A stretch of 64,000 bases of DNA from Tetracentron sinense (taxonomy: Eukaryota > Streptophyta > Magnoliopsida > Trochodendrales > Trochodendraceae). Positions 1 through 11,150 of this stretch are shown here, piece by piece. Each line of letters starts with the position of its first letter. The first letter of the stretch is position 1. The stretch is taken from contig CM026560.1 in NCBI GenBank assembly GCA_015143295.1, positions 4,032,501 to 4,096,500 of the forward strand, given 5' to 3'. A model generated the notes under the pieces. That model ran no database searches. It was not told the DNA's origin and worked only from the letters and a program-made list of their open reading frames with translations. The position numbers and the translations under genes are program-made.

Positions 1-1
1 A

Positions 2-3000
2 CCAAATATCTCTTTAGGAAGCCTGTGGCAGTGGTATGAGAAACACGGGAGCTATGGGTTGGAAGTAAGGGCAGAGGATTATCAGAATTCAAAGAGACTG
101 AGTATTGACCGTTGTGAGTTTCGTGCATATTTTGTTCCCCTTTTGTCAGCAGTTCAGTTGTTTGGAAACCGTACGAGTCATCATAGGAGTAATAGCAATG
201 GTATTCCTACTACTAAGGTTTTGAAGGCATGTGAGATGAATGAAGCCTCGGAAAACTCCTCTGATATTGGTCGCCTTCCAATTTTGTCAATTCTTGTACC
301 CCAACCCCACAGAGAGGACACAGAGATATTGCCACCTGTGAATCAGTTTTGTTCTTCAGAACCGTCTTCAGCATCTGGCAAAGAGGAATTATCTAACCAT
401 TCACTTAGTCCGGCATGCTCCGATGATTCAGAGCTACTTTTTGAGTATTTTGAATCTGAACAGCCTCAGCAAAGACGACCATTGTTTGAAAAGTAGGTAT
501 TTTTTAATTTTGTTGTTATATTTTCTTATTTTGTTTGTTTGATAATCGATAAATGTATCTCTTGTTTATGGTCACACAGGTACGCTGAAAGTAGTGTTGA
601 ATGTTTTTTATGGCACCTTTACTTACCGCTCTGATTTCCACCACGTTCCTTATGTTAGTGCACTTTTGAGTTTGTCAATAGTGGGAACTTACACATTTAG
701 GAAGGAATCTATAGTCTGTATATTATTATTATTATTATTATTTTATAATAAATAGGGAATATATGTTTTTTTTTTAAATGATGTCGAAGACCATTTCTTG
801 TGTACAAAAAGCGCTTTGATATCCCTTTCTTAAAATATTTATTATAGTCTAAATATAGTTGACGGTCTTAATGTTTGTCAATTGAATGCTATGACTAAAT
901 GGCACAAATTCATGGGGTCTGGACCTTATCATTTGATGGGCCGCAACTAGGTATCTTAAGTAAAACAGTTGACCTGATTAGATTGAGCTATATATCTTTT
1001 TCTTTGACTGTTAGCTAGACTTTGTCTGTCCAAAAGCATGGGGATAAGAGAACTTTGTCTGATTAATGACTTCCAGTTTATATTGGAAATGTTTGCAGTA
1101 TTTTCTGGGTCTTTGATGGTCCTGAGGAACTGGTGTCTGCAACTAAAAATTAATCTTGTATAGAGATGTTTTTACCTTATATTTCTAGAAAGATCTTGAT
1201 CCTGCTTCTATTCAATTCAGGATAAAGGAACTTGTTAGAGGTGATGGCCCTTCAAATAGCCGAGCATATGGAGACCCAACGAAGCTAGATTCCTCGGATC
1301 TGCATGATCTCCACCCTAGAACTTGGTTAGTAATAGAATACATTCTATAGGATTGATATTAAGTAACTTTAACATTTTCCAAGTGAAATAAATGATAACT
1401 CAAAACTTGTGACACCATTTAATTTTTAGGTATTCTGTTGCATGGTATCCTATTTATAGGATACCAGATGGCAACTTGCGTGCTGCATTCTTGACTTATC
1501 ATTCACTTGGCCATTTGATTCGTAGAAGTGCCTCATCTGATTCTCTTGGTGGGGATACTTGTATAGTTTCTCCAGTTGTGGGTCTTCAAAGTTACAATGC
1601 TCAGGTACTCATAATCATGTTTACTGATATATATAAGTTTTAGTTCTAACTCCAGTTCATCGATTTTAGAACTGTTATTTAAAATGATCCTCAAATGACT
1701 TTATCTTTTGTTTGAAAAATATTGTCGGAACTTCCCTTTGACATGTCCAAAGCTTTTTGGTACACTTTTTAACACTTCCGCACTATCTTCCTAGAATACG
1801 TGATATCTAATCTGCATTTTTATTGGCAGTGCTTGAAGTCTCTCAATGTTTATGAATATGTAATTGAACATTTATCAATGGCTAAGTCTATTTTTCTTCT
1901 GCAACTACCGAACTCAGATTCCTTCTTCTTGTGCTGGTACTTGGTACACTAAATATGAGCCAGCCATGTTGGTCTCCATGCTTCTCTTATTAATTCTGTC
2001 CAGTGCATCTTGAATTTACCAGCCCACCGATTTCCTCGTTTCAATCATCTTTCTTGGAGCAGGGGGAAGGACTTTGGGCCTCTTAGGAAAGGCCACCAAC
2101 TATTCTATAGACTCATAGGACTTGTCCATTCAATTAGATAGGTGTTTATCACATGTTTGTTACACTGCAATGGGTTGTCTTAGTTAGTATGTTATTGGGT
2201 TATAATTTTCATGTCCATTTTGGATCCATTAAAGACATTTGCATTACATTTCTGCTACAGATACGAAAATGATCATAGTGAAAGAATTTTCTATAAGAAC
2301 TTAATTCTTGCATTTTCAATGGGATGACACCTCCTTGAATGGAGATCTATTGTAGAAAGGAATGTTATTGGAGTCAATTAGCAGGAGGTACTTGGTGCAG
2401 TTTTTCTTTGTATTGGATCCCTATTGGAAGCTTATCTTGCACACAATTATAGGATCTTGCTGAGCCCAGGTTTTGTAGGATGTAGTAGGGCCATGTTTCC
2501 TATGATGTCGGCAATATCCCTCATGTTGGTGTTGGAATGGGTCTTACCAAGTAGTCTTAGGGTAGAATATATTTCATTGGGGTGTGGTCTTATTCAACTG
2601 TTGACTTCATGCATTAGAGCTTTTTACTTATTATATTATGGGCATTGGTGAAAGCTACTAGAGTTGGGAGCATAGTGACAAAGTCGGGGTTTGGGAATAA
2701 TTCGGCAGGAGTTAGTTCGGGAAATAATCGGAAAAATAAAAAATAAATTAATAAATATAAAAATATACCAAACAATTTGATTTAATAAATATACAAAATA
2801 AGTAGTTTTTTTTTCCAAATTTGATAAAATAATTCGGAAAATTCACGAATAATTTGGGATTCTAATAATTCAGCTACCCAAAAATGCGTGAATAATTTGT
2901 GAGTTTTTGAAAACAACAGAGTTTTTGTTACAATGCTTGGGAAAAGTCGAAGGTTAGAGAAACTAGTAGGAGGGGGAGCTAGAGCCTAGAGAGTAATTAC

Positions 3001-3380
3001 CTAGGTTTGGAGGATTTTAGAATGGGGATTAGTTCTAGAGCTGTAGTTGGACTTAGGTCTAATAGGATGATTTATGTCATTTCGAGAGTGGCTCTAGGTT
3101 TCGTCTGCTATCCATATTAGCTTTGAATATGGGCATGTAGGTTTGCGAGTGTTTTTAATTGGATGAGGGAGGGGGGAAGTGGGAGTTGGTTTCCTTTTAT
3201 CAAGAAGAAACCCTCCTGATGTGGAAATTGTAACTCTTTGGACCTGATGGCCAGACTGTAGAAGGAGACCTATAGTCCAAGTAATATTTCCTCTGTTCTT
3301 TTTACCATAGTTGTAGATACTAGATAGTCTTGGGGAATTTGTTATTAATTTGTACTAGTGTTCTTTTAACATTATGACTC

Positions 3381-3414
<34 letters not shown>

Positions 3415-5099
3415 ATGTTGCTAAAGTTCACTCAATGTGTGAACTTGTCAACCTTCACAAAGACATTTTTACCCCTACATAAATTATCAAAACCCACTAA
3501 AGTTAAGGGTACTTTAGTCTTTCATAGGAGACCAGTCATTAAATGCAGTAGAGAAAAAGTATAATTTGACTTTTCTTATACTTTTTATTCCCTATTTAAT
3601 TAATTGTCTCCTATGAAAATACCAAAATACCCTTATATTAAATATATTGGTATTCAATACATAGGGATAAAAAAGTCTAGTGAAGGTTAACAAATTCACA
3701 CACTGAGTGAAGGATAGCATTCCCCATATATATATAGATATATGTATGTGTTACATGGAGTATTTGGCCACTTTCGGGATTGTAGAACCGCCCCTCAAAA
3801 AAGAAAGTTGACTCTTGGGACCATAAGAATGTGGGATTTAGTTGTTAGCTATGTTTTGTGGAATTGGAAATCTGGGGAAAATTAATCCAAGTGATAACTA
3901 GAAGCTTCTGCTTCCAGATTTCCTGAGTTAATTAGATAGTCTAACAATCTGGATCCCGTCCATGACATCTTTTTTAATAGGCTAATGGGACATATCGGCA
4001 ATGCAGATCCCTTTGGGATTAAAGGATTCATATGGAGTGTTTGCTTTGTTGGAGGGGCTCAGAATCTTGACGAGGTCCCTTCCATTTCATTGGACGCAAC
4101 AGGTTATGTAAATGTGATTTATTGGACGAGTAGTAATGATCCATACACTTGGAGGTTTGCTGATAATGTGCGGCGGCATCAGTCTATCATTGAATGTTTC
4201 AATTCACTGTTCATATAGCTATCTTCTTTCAACATTTTTGTGTGTGTGTATAGATGGTTTATTATTTTATAAATTTTCTGTCATGTATAGATTTCAGTTT
4301 ATTATCCAACAGATATAGCTCTAATCTTGTAGGCCTTATCAGCCATTTTGACATACAATATGATAGCCGTAGGCATCGGAATGACCAAAATCTTTGAAAC
4401 GAAAACCTAAAACAACAATGACTATTACGCTATTGTATGGTTGACGTGGTTTTATAAAACTTGGTATGCCATTATATGGAGGCGTTTTTTGGGACCCCTA
4501 GATACACAAGTGATAAGCACTCTATTGGCATGTAAATATCAAACCCGATCATGTCTTTAGTATATAAATTATTTGGCTTTTGATGTTTATGTACGAATTT
4601 GGCATCCATATTTTACCTTTAATCTGGAATATTAGAAGGGATGTCTTCTCCATTTGTGTACTTTTAAGTTAAACATACTCATGATTGACCTGGACTATTC
4701 AGTCAGTACATCTTGTATGGTGATATATCAAAGTGTAGGATAACCCTAAAATTTTTCCACAGATCAGATTGGTGCATTGGCAGTGCTTTATAGTTTATAC
4801 TGTAAGGAATGAATGGCAACTTTGGTGTCGGTAATAGATACAACAGCCTTTCCCAAAATATGAATCTGTCCAGCTGATATATGGCTTATGCACAGGCTGA
4901 ATGCTGGTTCCAAGTGAGGCAGTCCGTGGTGGCAGAGGAAACCTCAAGTTTAAACCCCTCTAAAATTCTGAAGGACCGGTTGAGGTCGCTTGAGCAAACA
5001 GCTTCTGTTATGGCGAGGGATGTCGTTAGTAAGGTAGATCTGAGATCCGTGAACTGGCAACCTGATTATGAGTTCTTCCTCTCTCGGCGACGGTGGTAG
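2..5099 (+). CDS. DUF789-family protein, 3' part (5' end outside window)
   Basis: Four exons join in frame: <2..492, 1221..1325, 1430..1604 and 4896..5099 (stop TAG), giving 324 residues. Every intron is GT-AG and the phases match (exon 1 ends AA, exon 2 supplies G; exon 2 ends TG, exon 3 supplies G). The reading frame is open from base 2, so the apparent start near base 59 is a TTG and not the real N-terminus. Family landmarks seen are SLWQWYEKHGSYG, FVPLLSAVQLF, the acidic ELLFEYFESEQP, the WYSVAWYPIYRIPDG block, and the C-terminal ECWFQ and DYEFFLSRRRW. These match the plant DUF789 family, whose biochemical role is not established. The last intron is 3.3 kb and repeat-rich. A TTTAG at 13-17 could be an acceptor, but continuous homology-like sequence upstream argues against it. 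Confidence 0.88.
3382..3416. repeat. (AT)n(GT)n microsatellite in DUF789 intron 3
   Basis: A run of AT dinucleotides passes directly into about 12 GT dinucleotides, next to the left end of a MITE. A second AT-rich tract lies just past the right end of that MITE (about 3725-3745). Confidence 0.9.
3419..3719. mobile_element. Foldback MITE in DUF789 intron 3
   Basis: About 300 bp with terminal inverted repeats of roughly 40 bp. The left end reads TGCTAAAGTTCACTCA; the right end, reverse complemented, reads TGCTATCCTTCACTCA. Both continue through TGTGTGAA and TTAACCTTCAC-like sequence. Internal arms are also inverted (CATAGGAGAC near 3523 against GTCTCCTATG near 3607), so nearly the whole element could fold into one hairpin. 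No clear target duplication was found, so the superfamily is undecided. Confidence 0.75.
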
Positions 5100-5609
5100 A
5101 CAGCCAACAGATTTTCAGGTTCGTGGTTCATCAATTACTTGCTCATATTTGCAGATACTTCTTACAGAGCATTAATAGAATTATATTTAAAATTAACCCA
5201 ACCAGCGTTTGTCTTGTGCTAGAAGCTAACCTGGAGTAGGAATGACAAGCGAGCCTGTTTTGTTGTCTTTGTATAAATTCTGTATATGGATATAGTGTAC
5301 CTCTACATTTTTCTTTTCTCATCGGAAGATTGTAGGAGTACTGCTGTTATTGAGGCTGCAGTCTCTGAATGCTTTTCCCAGTTACAAGGTTCCTAGTTCT
5401 GAGCTCTCAGCTCATTAAACTTTGATGTATCAAGTTACTATAACATAGGTTTCTGTTAGTTGTTGGTCTCTGTGTTTTCTCTTCTTTTTTGATAAAATCA
5501 TACAATGGAATCTTCTCTGATTGTGAACTTTCTTTCTAGGCTGTGCTTGGAATGAGCTTTTGGTCTTAAGACTCACAGCTGCTCCTCTATAAGCCATCTT
5601 GGATTGGTC
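5100..5609. other. 3' flank/UTR of the DUF789 gene
   Basis: No coding potential seen. The sequence between the stop codon and the Copia insertion is T-rich and probably includes the 3' UTR. The Copia element lies about 515 bp past the stop codon. Confidence 0.5.
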
Positions 5610-5614
5610 TTATG

Positions 5615-6161
5615 TGTTGAAGTTTGGCTCAAATCAAGAGGGGGTGATCAATCGCCCACCAAGGGGGATTGATCGCCTGGGGTGCCATTTGACGGCCCGG
5701 GTGCGCGGTTTTCTTCGGGAAATTGTTATTTTAAGTGTTTTATGTTTTGGGAAACCCCTATTCCAATTGGGGGACTTTTTATTAGTCTAGGTCTCTTGTT
5801 TGAGCGTATAAATAGGGGATTATAGGTCTAGGGTTTGTATCTAATCATCTTAAGAGGATCAATAGAATGTTTTTGCATTGGGAGTTGGAGATAATAGAAA
5901 GGGTTAAAGCATACTAGGGCTTGGGAAAGGTTTAAGGGAGGATATATAGGGATTCTTTTTTGGGTTTTCATAGATAAGGTGAGTTGAATGCTTTTGATCT
6001 GGTTCCTCAAGGTTTCTATGAATAAAGAAGTGATCGGATCTTAACCAGTGGACGTAAGCAGGTTGTTGCCGAACCACGTATATCTCTTGTGTTTCTTTGT
6101 GAGTGTGTTTTGGTTTATTCTTTTTTTTCTGGTTATTTTTATTATTGCTTTTCTCACAACA
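5615..6161 (+). repeat. 5' LTR of the gag-only Copia element
   Basis: Begins TGTTGAAGTTTGG and ends CTCACAACA. It contains a TATAAATA box at 5807-5814 and, about 150 bp upstream of it, paired GATCAATCG/GATTGATCG boxes (5646-5680). Many differences from the 3' LTR look like C-to-T or G-to-A changes, as expected from decay of methylated DNA. Confidence 0.93.
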
Positions 6162-6164
6162 AAT

Positions 6165-6176
6165 TGGTATCAGAGC
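6165..6176 (+). other. Primer-binding site, initiator tRNA-Met type
   Basis: TGGTATCAGAGC lies three bases after the 5' LTR end. This is the standard plant primer site complementary to the 3' end of initiator tRNA-Met. Confidence 0.9.
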
Positions 6177-6196
6177 TTTGAGTTAATTATTTTTTA

Positions 6197-7560
6197 ATGG
6201 CTTTGAAAAATTCTGGGCAATTTTCTCTAGAGAAGTTTGATAGAAAAAAGGAGTTCAATCTGTGGCAAAGGAGGGTAAATGATGTCCTAGTTCAACAGGG
6301 TCTCGCAAGGGCGTTGAAGGGGGATTCTGGTAAACCGAAAAAGATGCCTGATGCAAATTGGGAAGACATTGAGGTGAGGGCAGTCAGCACAATACGCCTC
6401 TGTCTTGTAGATAACGTGATACATAGCATTATGAATGAGGAATCGGCACCGGATCTTTAGAAGAAGTTGGAAACGCTCTACATCGGTAAGAGCTTTACCA
6501 ACAAGTTATACTTGAAAAAAGAGTTCAATACCTTAAAGATGGCGGAGGGTGCAGATCTCATGGAACACATTAATGTGTTCAACCAGATCTTGAATCAACT
6601 GTAGAAAGTTGGTGTCAAGGTGGATGAAGAAGACCAGGCTGTGGGGCTTCTTACATCATTTCCTGACTCATATGATCACTTGGTAACAACCCTCATGTAT
6701 GACAAGGAGACATTGCTAATGGAGGAGGTCACAGCGGCGCTACTCTCTTACGATATTAGGAGGAAGTCATCGTTTGATGAAAATAATTATGTCATGGTTG
6801 CTCGGGGAGGAGGAAGGGACTTGGAAAGAGGATTTAGAAAAGGCAGGGGCAGATCCAAATCCAAGGGAAAAGGCGGAGTCCAGTGCTATCATTGCAAAGA
6901 ATTAGGGCACTTCAAAAGGGAGTGTCTGAGGCGTGCTGATGGGAAGAGGAATTCTTCCGGAGGAGATTCTTCGGCGACAATAGCAACAGACAATGAGGAA
7001 TACATTGGAGATGCTTTCACAGTCTCCAAAGGTATGCATAATTCTTCTGGTGAGTGGATTTTAGATTCGGAGGCTTCATTTCATATTTGCTCAAATATGA
7101 AATTTTTTCATACATTCCAAAAGGGGAAAAAAAAAATTTCTTGGGTGATGGATCTGAACGTGAAATCACGGGGTTTGATAATGTAAAAATAAAAGTGTTT
7201 GATGGAGTTATTTGGATTTTGGGAGGGGTAGCTTGTGTCCCTAAGTTGCGAAGGAATTTAATATCACTCGGTCAATTAGATTCCAAGGATTGTTGCTACA
7301 CAGTTGCAGGTGGAGTTTTCAAAATAAAGCGGGGAAAGCAGAGTTGCTTAGTTTTGATGGAGGAGAAGAAGTATGGTGGTTTATATCTCCTGGAAGAGAA
7401 TACGGTAGTAGGTGGAGCTACTACAAAGTCTGCTGGAAAACGAAAACTTGATGTTGTGCAGATGGTAGAAAGCTCATCTAAAGTCTCATTCGCAGTCGGT
7501 GTAGAGATGGGTATTCCGGTACGTTTCGTAAGGGTGGAGATGGTGATGATGTGCCTTTGA
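6197..7560 (+). pseudogene. Broken Copia gag and protease start
   Basis: Begins MALKNSGQFSLEKFDRKKEF, the usual Tnt1-type Gag start. In-frame TAG codons at 6458 and about 6602 interrupt the frame, which otherwise continues to about 7186. A CCHC zinc knuckle reads CYHCKELGHFKREC (about 6880-6921). The protease start reads WILDSEASFH where functional Copia proteases have Asp-Ser-Gly: the Gly is Glu here. A frame change near the A-run at 7130 moves the following part to another frame, which holds CVPKLRRNLISLGQLD, the usual lead-in to the Gag-pre-integrase region. Homology stops after about 7560. Confidence 0.85.
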
Positions 7561-7946
7561 CGGAGATGACGGGTCTATGTCCTCATCCGGGATTCTTTAA
7601 GATTGGAGAATAAGTTTTCAGGCTACACATGAGTTTTGACAATGTTTTATCGAATCCGGTAAAGTGCTTTCCGGGGTTGGATTCGAGGGTGTGTGTAGCT
7701 GGTGAATCTCTTTCGCAGATGGTGCAAAGGCAGATAAGGTCAAAACGGGAGTTTGTGGTATTTGCAAACAGGTGTGCGGTAATTGCAAACGGGGTTTCGA
7801 AATTTTGAGAGAGATTTTGGTTCGAGGTGGAGGTGCTTCTCAGATGTGGGCGATGCGGTGTTCTATCTTAAAGGTTTGCTTGGTGATTAGCTAATCGGTT
7901 CTCTTGGTTGCAGAGGTGTCGTAGAATTTTCGCCAAAGGTGGAGAT

Positions 7947-8491
7947 TGTTGAAGTTTGGCTCAAATCAAAGAGGGGGCGATCGATCGTCCACCAAGGGGG
8001 ATCGATTGCCCGGGGCGCCGTTTGATGGCCCGGGTACGTGGTTTTCTTCGGGAAATTGCTATTTTAAGTGTTTTATGTTTTGGGAAACCTCTATTCTGAT
8101 TGGGGGACTTTCTATTAGTCTAGGTCTCTTATTTGGGCCTATAAATAGGGGATTATGGGTCTAAGATTTGTATCTAATCATCTTGGGAGGATCAAGGGAA
8201 TGCTTTTGCATTAGGAGTTGGAGATAATAGAAAGGGTTAAAGCATATTAGGGCTTGGGAAAGGTTTAAGGGAGGATATATAGGGATTCTTCTTTGGGTTT
8301 TCATAGAGAAGGTGAGTTGAGTGCTTTTGTACTGGATCCTCAAGGTTTCTGTGAATAAAGAAGTGATCGGATTTTGACCCGTGGACGTAGGCAGGTTGTT
8401 GCCGAACCACATATATCTCTTGTGTTCCTTTGTGTGTGTGTTTTGATTTATTCTTTTCCGTCTGGTTATTTCTATTGTTTTTCTCACAACA
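7947..8491 (+). repeat. 3' LTR of the gag-only Copia element
   Basis: Matches the 5' LTR along its whole length, with TATAAATA at 8140-8147 and the boxes CGATCGATCG (7978-7987) and GGATCGATTG (about 8000). Here the palindromes are better preserved than in the 5' LTR. Confidence 0.93.
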
Positions 8492-8496
8492 TTATG

Positions 8497-9341
8497 AACC
8501 TTCTCTGTTTTTCATGGTGAGCCAATGATGTTGGTGTGTATGAAGTGGAAACCGAAATAGGACCGAGGTTTATGAACCCATTTTTATCCTAATAAATGCA
8601 TTAGGGTTCGTTTGGTAGATCTTGTCTATTTCGAATTAATCTAGCAAAAATAGTTGTGGCAAAAAAATCAGCACGAAATAGATTTATAGACAGTGAAATT
8701 GTTTGACAGCCAACAATAATCTTTACTATTATAATGCGAGAGGGAGGCGTAGCCTGATTTTTTCTAAATTCCCAAAATAGCCTTATTTAAAACAAAACTT
8801 TATTCAATGTTTTACTTTAATTTAGTAATGTTTAACTATAATAACTCGGGGAGAGTTCAATAGCACCGTGGGTTAACACATGTCCATTTTAACTCCTATT
8901 AACTATGGTTAACTCCTTCCAATCACTCTCACGTGCATCGCACGTGCCACCCGCTAGAAATAATAATAATAAAGGGCAAAAAAGTTGAAAAAAAGATGAA
9001 AATATCTGTTTCGTTGTCTATCCACAATAGACGTTCGCTTCTTTTACAAATATGCCAAAAATTTGAACTTTAGACACTCGCTTATTTTGCAAAATGCCAA
9101 AAATTTAAACTTCATTTTTATAGACTAGATTTTTTTTTTCCTATAACAAGTAGACACGCTATCAATTAGCTTAAAACGTCAAAACGTTTACCCCTCAATA
9201 GACAGACAAATAAACCCAAAATCGAGAATCCAAATGCCACCAGGGAAGCCGAAGGCAATATAGGGTTTTCTAGGCGAGGCATCGTTTAGGAGACGCCTAG
9301 TCGACCAAAAATTATGAACATTTAGGTTGTGATTAGGTGAT
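8497..9341. other. AT-rich intergenic DNA with a MITE fragment
   Basis: No gene seen. At about 8850-8935 there is a short piece (TTAACACATGTCCATTTTAA and neighbours) that belongs to the foldback MITE family found complete at 9342-9684 and 9735-10049. Confidence 0.5.
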
Positions 9342-9684
9342 GAGATCGAATTACAGCCAATTGCTATTGAACACATGGAGTGTTCAATCACATCCACAAG
9401 TCAACATGCGTCCGTTTTAACCCCTATTAATCACAGTTAACATTTCTTAACCCTTAGGGTTCAACAATTTAACCTTGGCCTTTAGAAATTATTTTTTTAA
9501 AAAGAAAAATTAACCCTAGGGTAGAATTTCTTAACCCTAAGTTAATTCTTTTGAAAACAAAATTCTAAAAACCAAGGTTAGATTGTTGAACCCTAAGGGT
9601 TATGGGGTTAAAAGGACACACCTGTGGGTGCGATTGAACTCTCTTTGAAGAGAGTTCAATCGTGATTGGCAGTGATTCGATCTC
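9342..9684. mobile_element. Foldback MITE, family A
   Basis: Terminal arms are inverted copies: GAGATCGAATTACAGCCAAT at the left against a right end that reads GAGATCGAATCACTGCCAAT when complemented. Each arm also contains a small hairpin (GAGTTCAATCG type). The middle carries the family signature TTAACCCTAGGG / CCTAAGGGTT. At least four other copies or pieces lie in this window. Confidence 0.78.
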
Positions 9685-9734
9685 TAATATATCTGGTGTC
9701 CTCATTTATGTTAATGGATACATATACATATTAA

Positions 9735-10049
9735 GATCGAATCATAGCCAATTGTGATTGAACTTGAGAGTTCAATCGCACCCACAGGTCCACACATGTC
9801 CATTTTAACTCTTATAAACCGTGGTTCACTAATCCTTAGGGTTAACAATCTAACCTTAGTTTTTAGAAGAAAAAAAAAATTAACCCTAGGGTTAAGAAAT
9901 TTTAACCCTAGTTAATTTTTTTTCAAAAAAAAAATTAAAAACCAAGGTTAGATTGTAGAACTCCAAGGGTTAGTGAATCTTAACCACGGTTAATAGGGGT
10001 TAAAATGAACACATGTTGCCCTCTCCCCGAGGTCAATAACGATTCGATC
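9735..10049. mobile_element. Foldback MITE, family A, second copy
   Basis: Starts GATCGAATCATAGCC and ends GATTCGATC, with the same internal order as the 9342-9684 copy: CACAGGTCCACACATGTCC, GTGGTTCACTAATCC, TTAACCCTAGGGTTAAG, then the inverted versions. It lies only about 50 bp from the previous copy. Confidence 0.75.
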
Positions 10050-10492
10050 TCATTAATATCAGTTGTAATTGTTTGGGCCATGTAGTTTACTGGCTGATGG
10101 CAGAGCTACCCTGGCTGTGACTTGTATCTGTTTTAACTTATGATTATGGCCAAACAAAAGATTGTTGGTGAATGGTGATCTCACTTGTAGCCGAAAGGGA
10201 ATGTTTGGCTGCAGCAGTAAGTCCACTCGTGTAGACCCAAGGGTTGCATTTTCATCGTAAGTTTTTTTTATTTATCATCCTGCGGCATGGCCCCCCAAAA
10301 TAGGATGCGTTCTTAAATAAAATAGGGTGCTTCACATACCACTATTGATTGAGGACTTGATATCTACGATTACGTTCCACAGGTCAACACGTGTTCCTTT
10401 AAATACCCCTTGATTGTGATCAAAGATTCACTAACCCTTAGGTCAACACATGTCCATTTAAATACCCCTTAATTGTGATTAAGATTCACTAA

Positions 10493-11064
10493 GAGCACTC
10501 TCAGCAGCCTCACCTTTTCCTATTTTGGCTCTCTACTTATTTAAAACACTCCCATAGCCTCACTAAAATAGCTAAAACTCACATTATTTTATTATTTGTA
10601 TGGGACCACAATAATACGAATGGAGAGAGAAGCCTTTATTTTATTATTTGTGTGGGACCACAACAACGGTGGTGAGTACTATACACTCACCAAACCGAAA
10701 TGGTTATTTTGAAGGCCTCGGATTGTCTCTGGCAAAGCCAGAAAACCCTTGTCTCGAGCAACCATAGAATATGGGACATATGGCGACAAAAAGGGGAGAA
10801 GTTATTTCATTTTCTCCCCATGATTTTGACTTCTTCCCACTTGATATCTCTCCCCCTTTATCTCACCACCTTATCACCATGTGTCATTTAGTGTGTGGAG
10901 AAGTCAAAATCATGGGCATGTCCCATATTCTATGGTTGCCCGAGACAGCTTTCCCAGAGACAATCTGAGGCCTATTTTGAAAAGGCTGGTGGAGACCCTT
11001 TTTTAGTACTTTGGCTCACCAAAATAACTTTTTGGTTTTTTTGGTGAGGCTGCTAGGAATGCTC
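10493..11064. mobile_element. PIF/Harbinger-like MITE nested in a family A MITE
   Basis: Ends are inverted: GAGCACTCTCAGCAGCCTCA at the left against GAGCATTCCTAGCAGCCTCA from the complemented right end. It is flanked by the 3-bp duplication TAA (10490-10492 and 11065-11067), the target preference of PIF/Harbinger and Tourist elements. It carries a further insertion at 10714-10972. Confidence 0.8.
10714..10972. mobile_element. Mutator-like MITE nested in the Harbinger-like MITE
   Basis: 259 bp with inverted ends GGCCTCGGATTGTCTCTGG / GGCCTCAGATTGTCTCTGG and longer inverted arms (CATAGAATATGGGACATAT against ATGTCCCATATTCTATG). It is flanked by the 9-bp duplication TATTTTGAA (10705-10713 and 10973-10981). 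A 9-bp duplication is the signature of Mutator-like elements. Confidence 0.85.
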
Positions 11065-11150
11065 TAACTCTTAGGGTTCAACCATGTAACCTTGATTTTT
11101 AGAGAAAAAAAGAATTAACTCTAAAAGTTGAAGTTGTTAACTAGAATTAA

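Larger units (their letters stand above)
5615..8491 (+). mobile_element. Non-autonomous Ty1/Copia element, gag-only (TR-GAG type)
   Basis: Complete 2.88 kb element with two LTRs (5615-6161 and 7947-8491), TG...CA ends and a perfect 5-bp target duplication TTATG (5610-5614 and 8492-8496). A primer site follows the 5' LTR and a purine-rich tract (AAAGGTGGAGAT) precedes the 3' LTR. The internal region is only about 1.8 kb and carries a Gag-type frame with a zinc knuckle and the start of a protease. There is no room for integrase, reverse transcriptase or RNase H. It must have moved using enzymes from another element. Confidence 0.93.
10378..11150. mobile_element. Family A MITE fragment, split by nested MITEs
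   Basis: The left arm is duplicated in tandem (10378-10440 and 10441-10492, both with AGGTCAACAC...TAAATACCCCTT). The right remainder starts at 11065 with TAACTCTTAGGGTTCAACC. Removing 10493-11067 rejoins AAGATTCACTAACTCTTAGG, the usual internal sequence of this family. The right arm is worn and its end is uncertain. Confidence 0.6.

Noticed and set aside
59..496. Start of the DUF789 protein at base 59
   Set aside because: The codon there is TTG and the frame is open upstream to the window edge with family-like sequence, so the real start lies outside.
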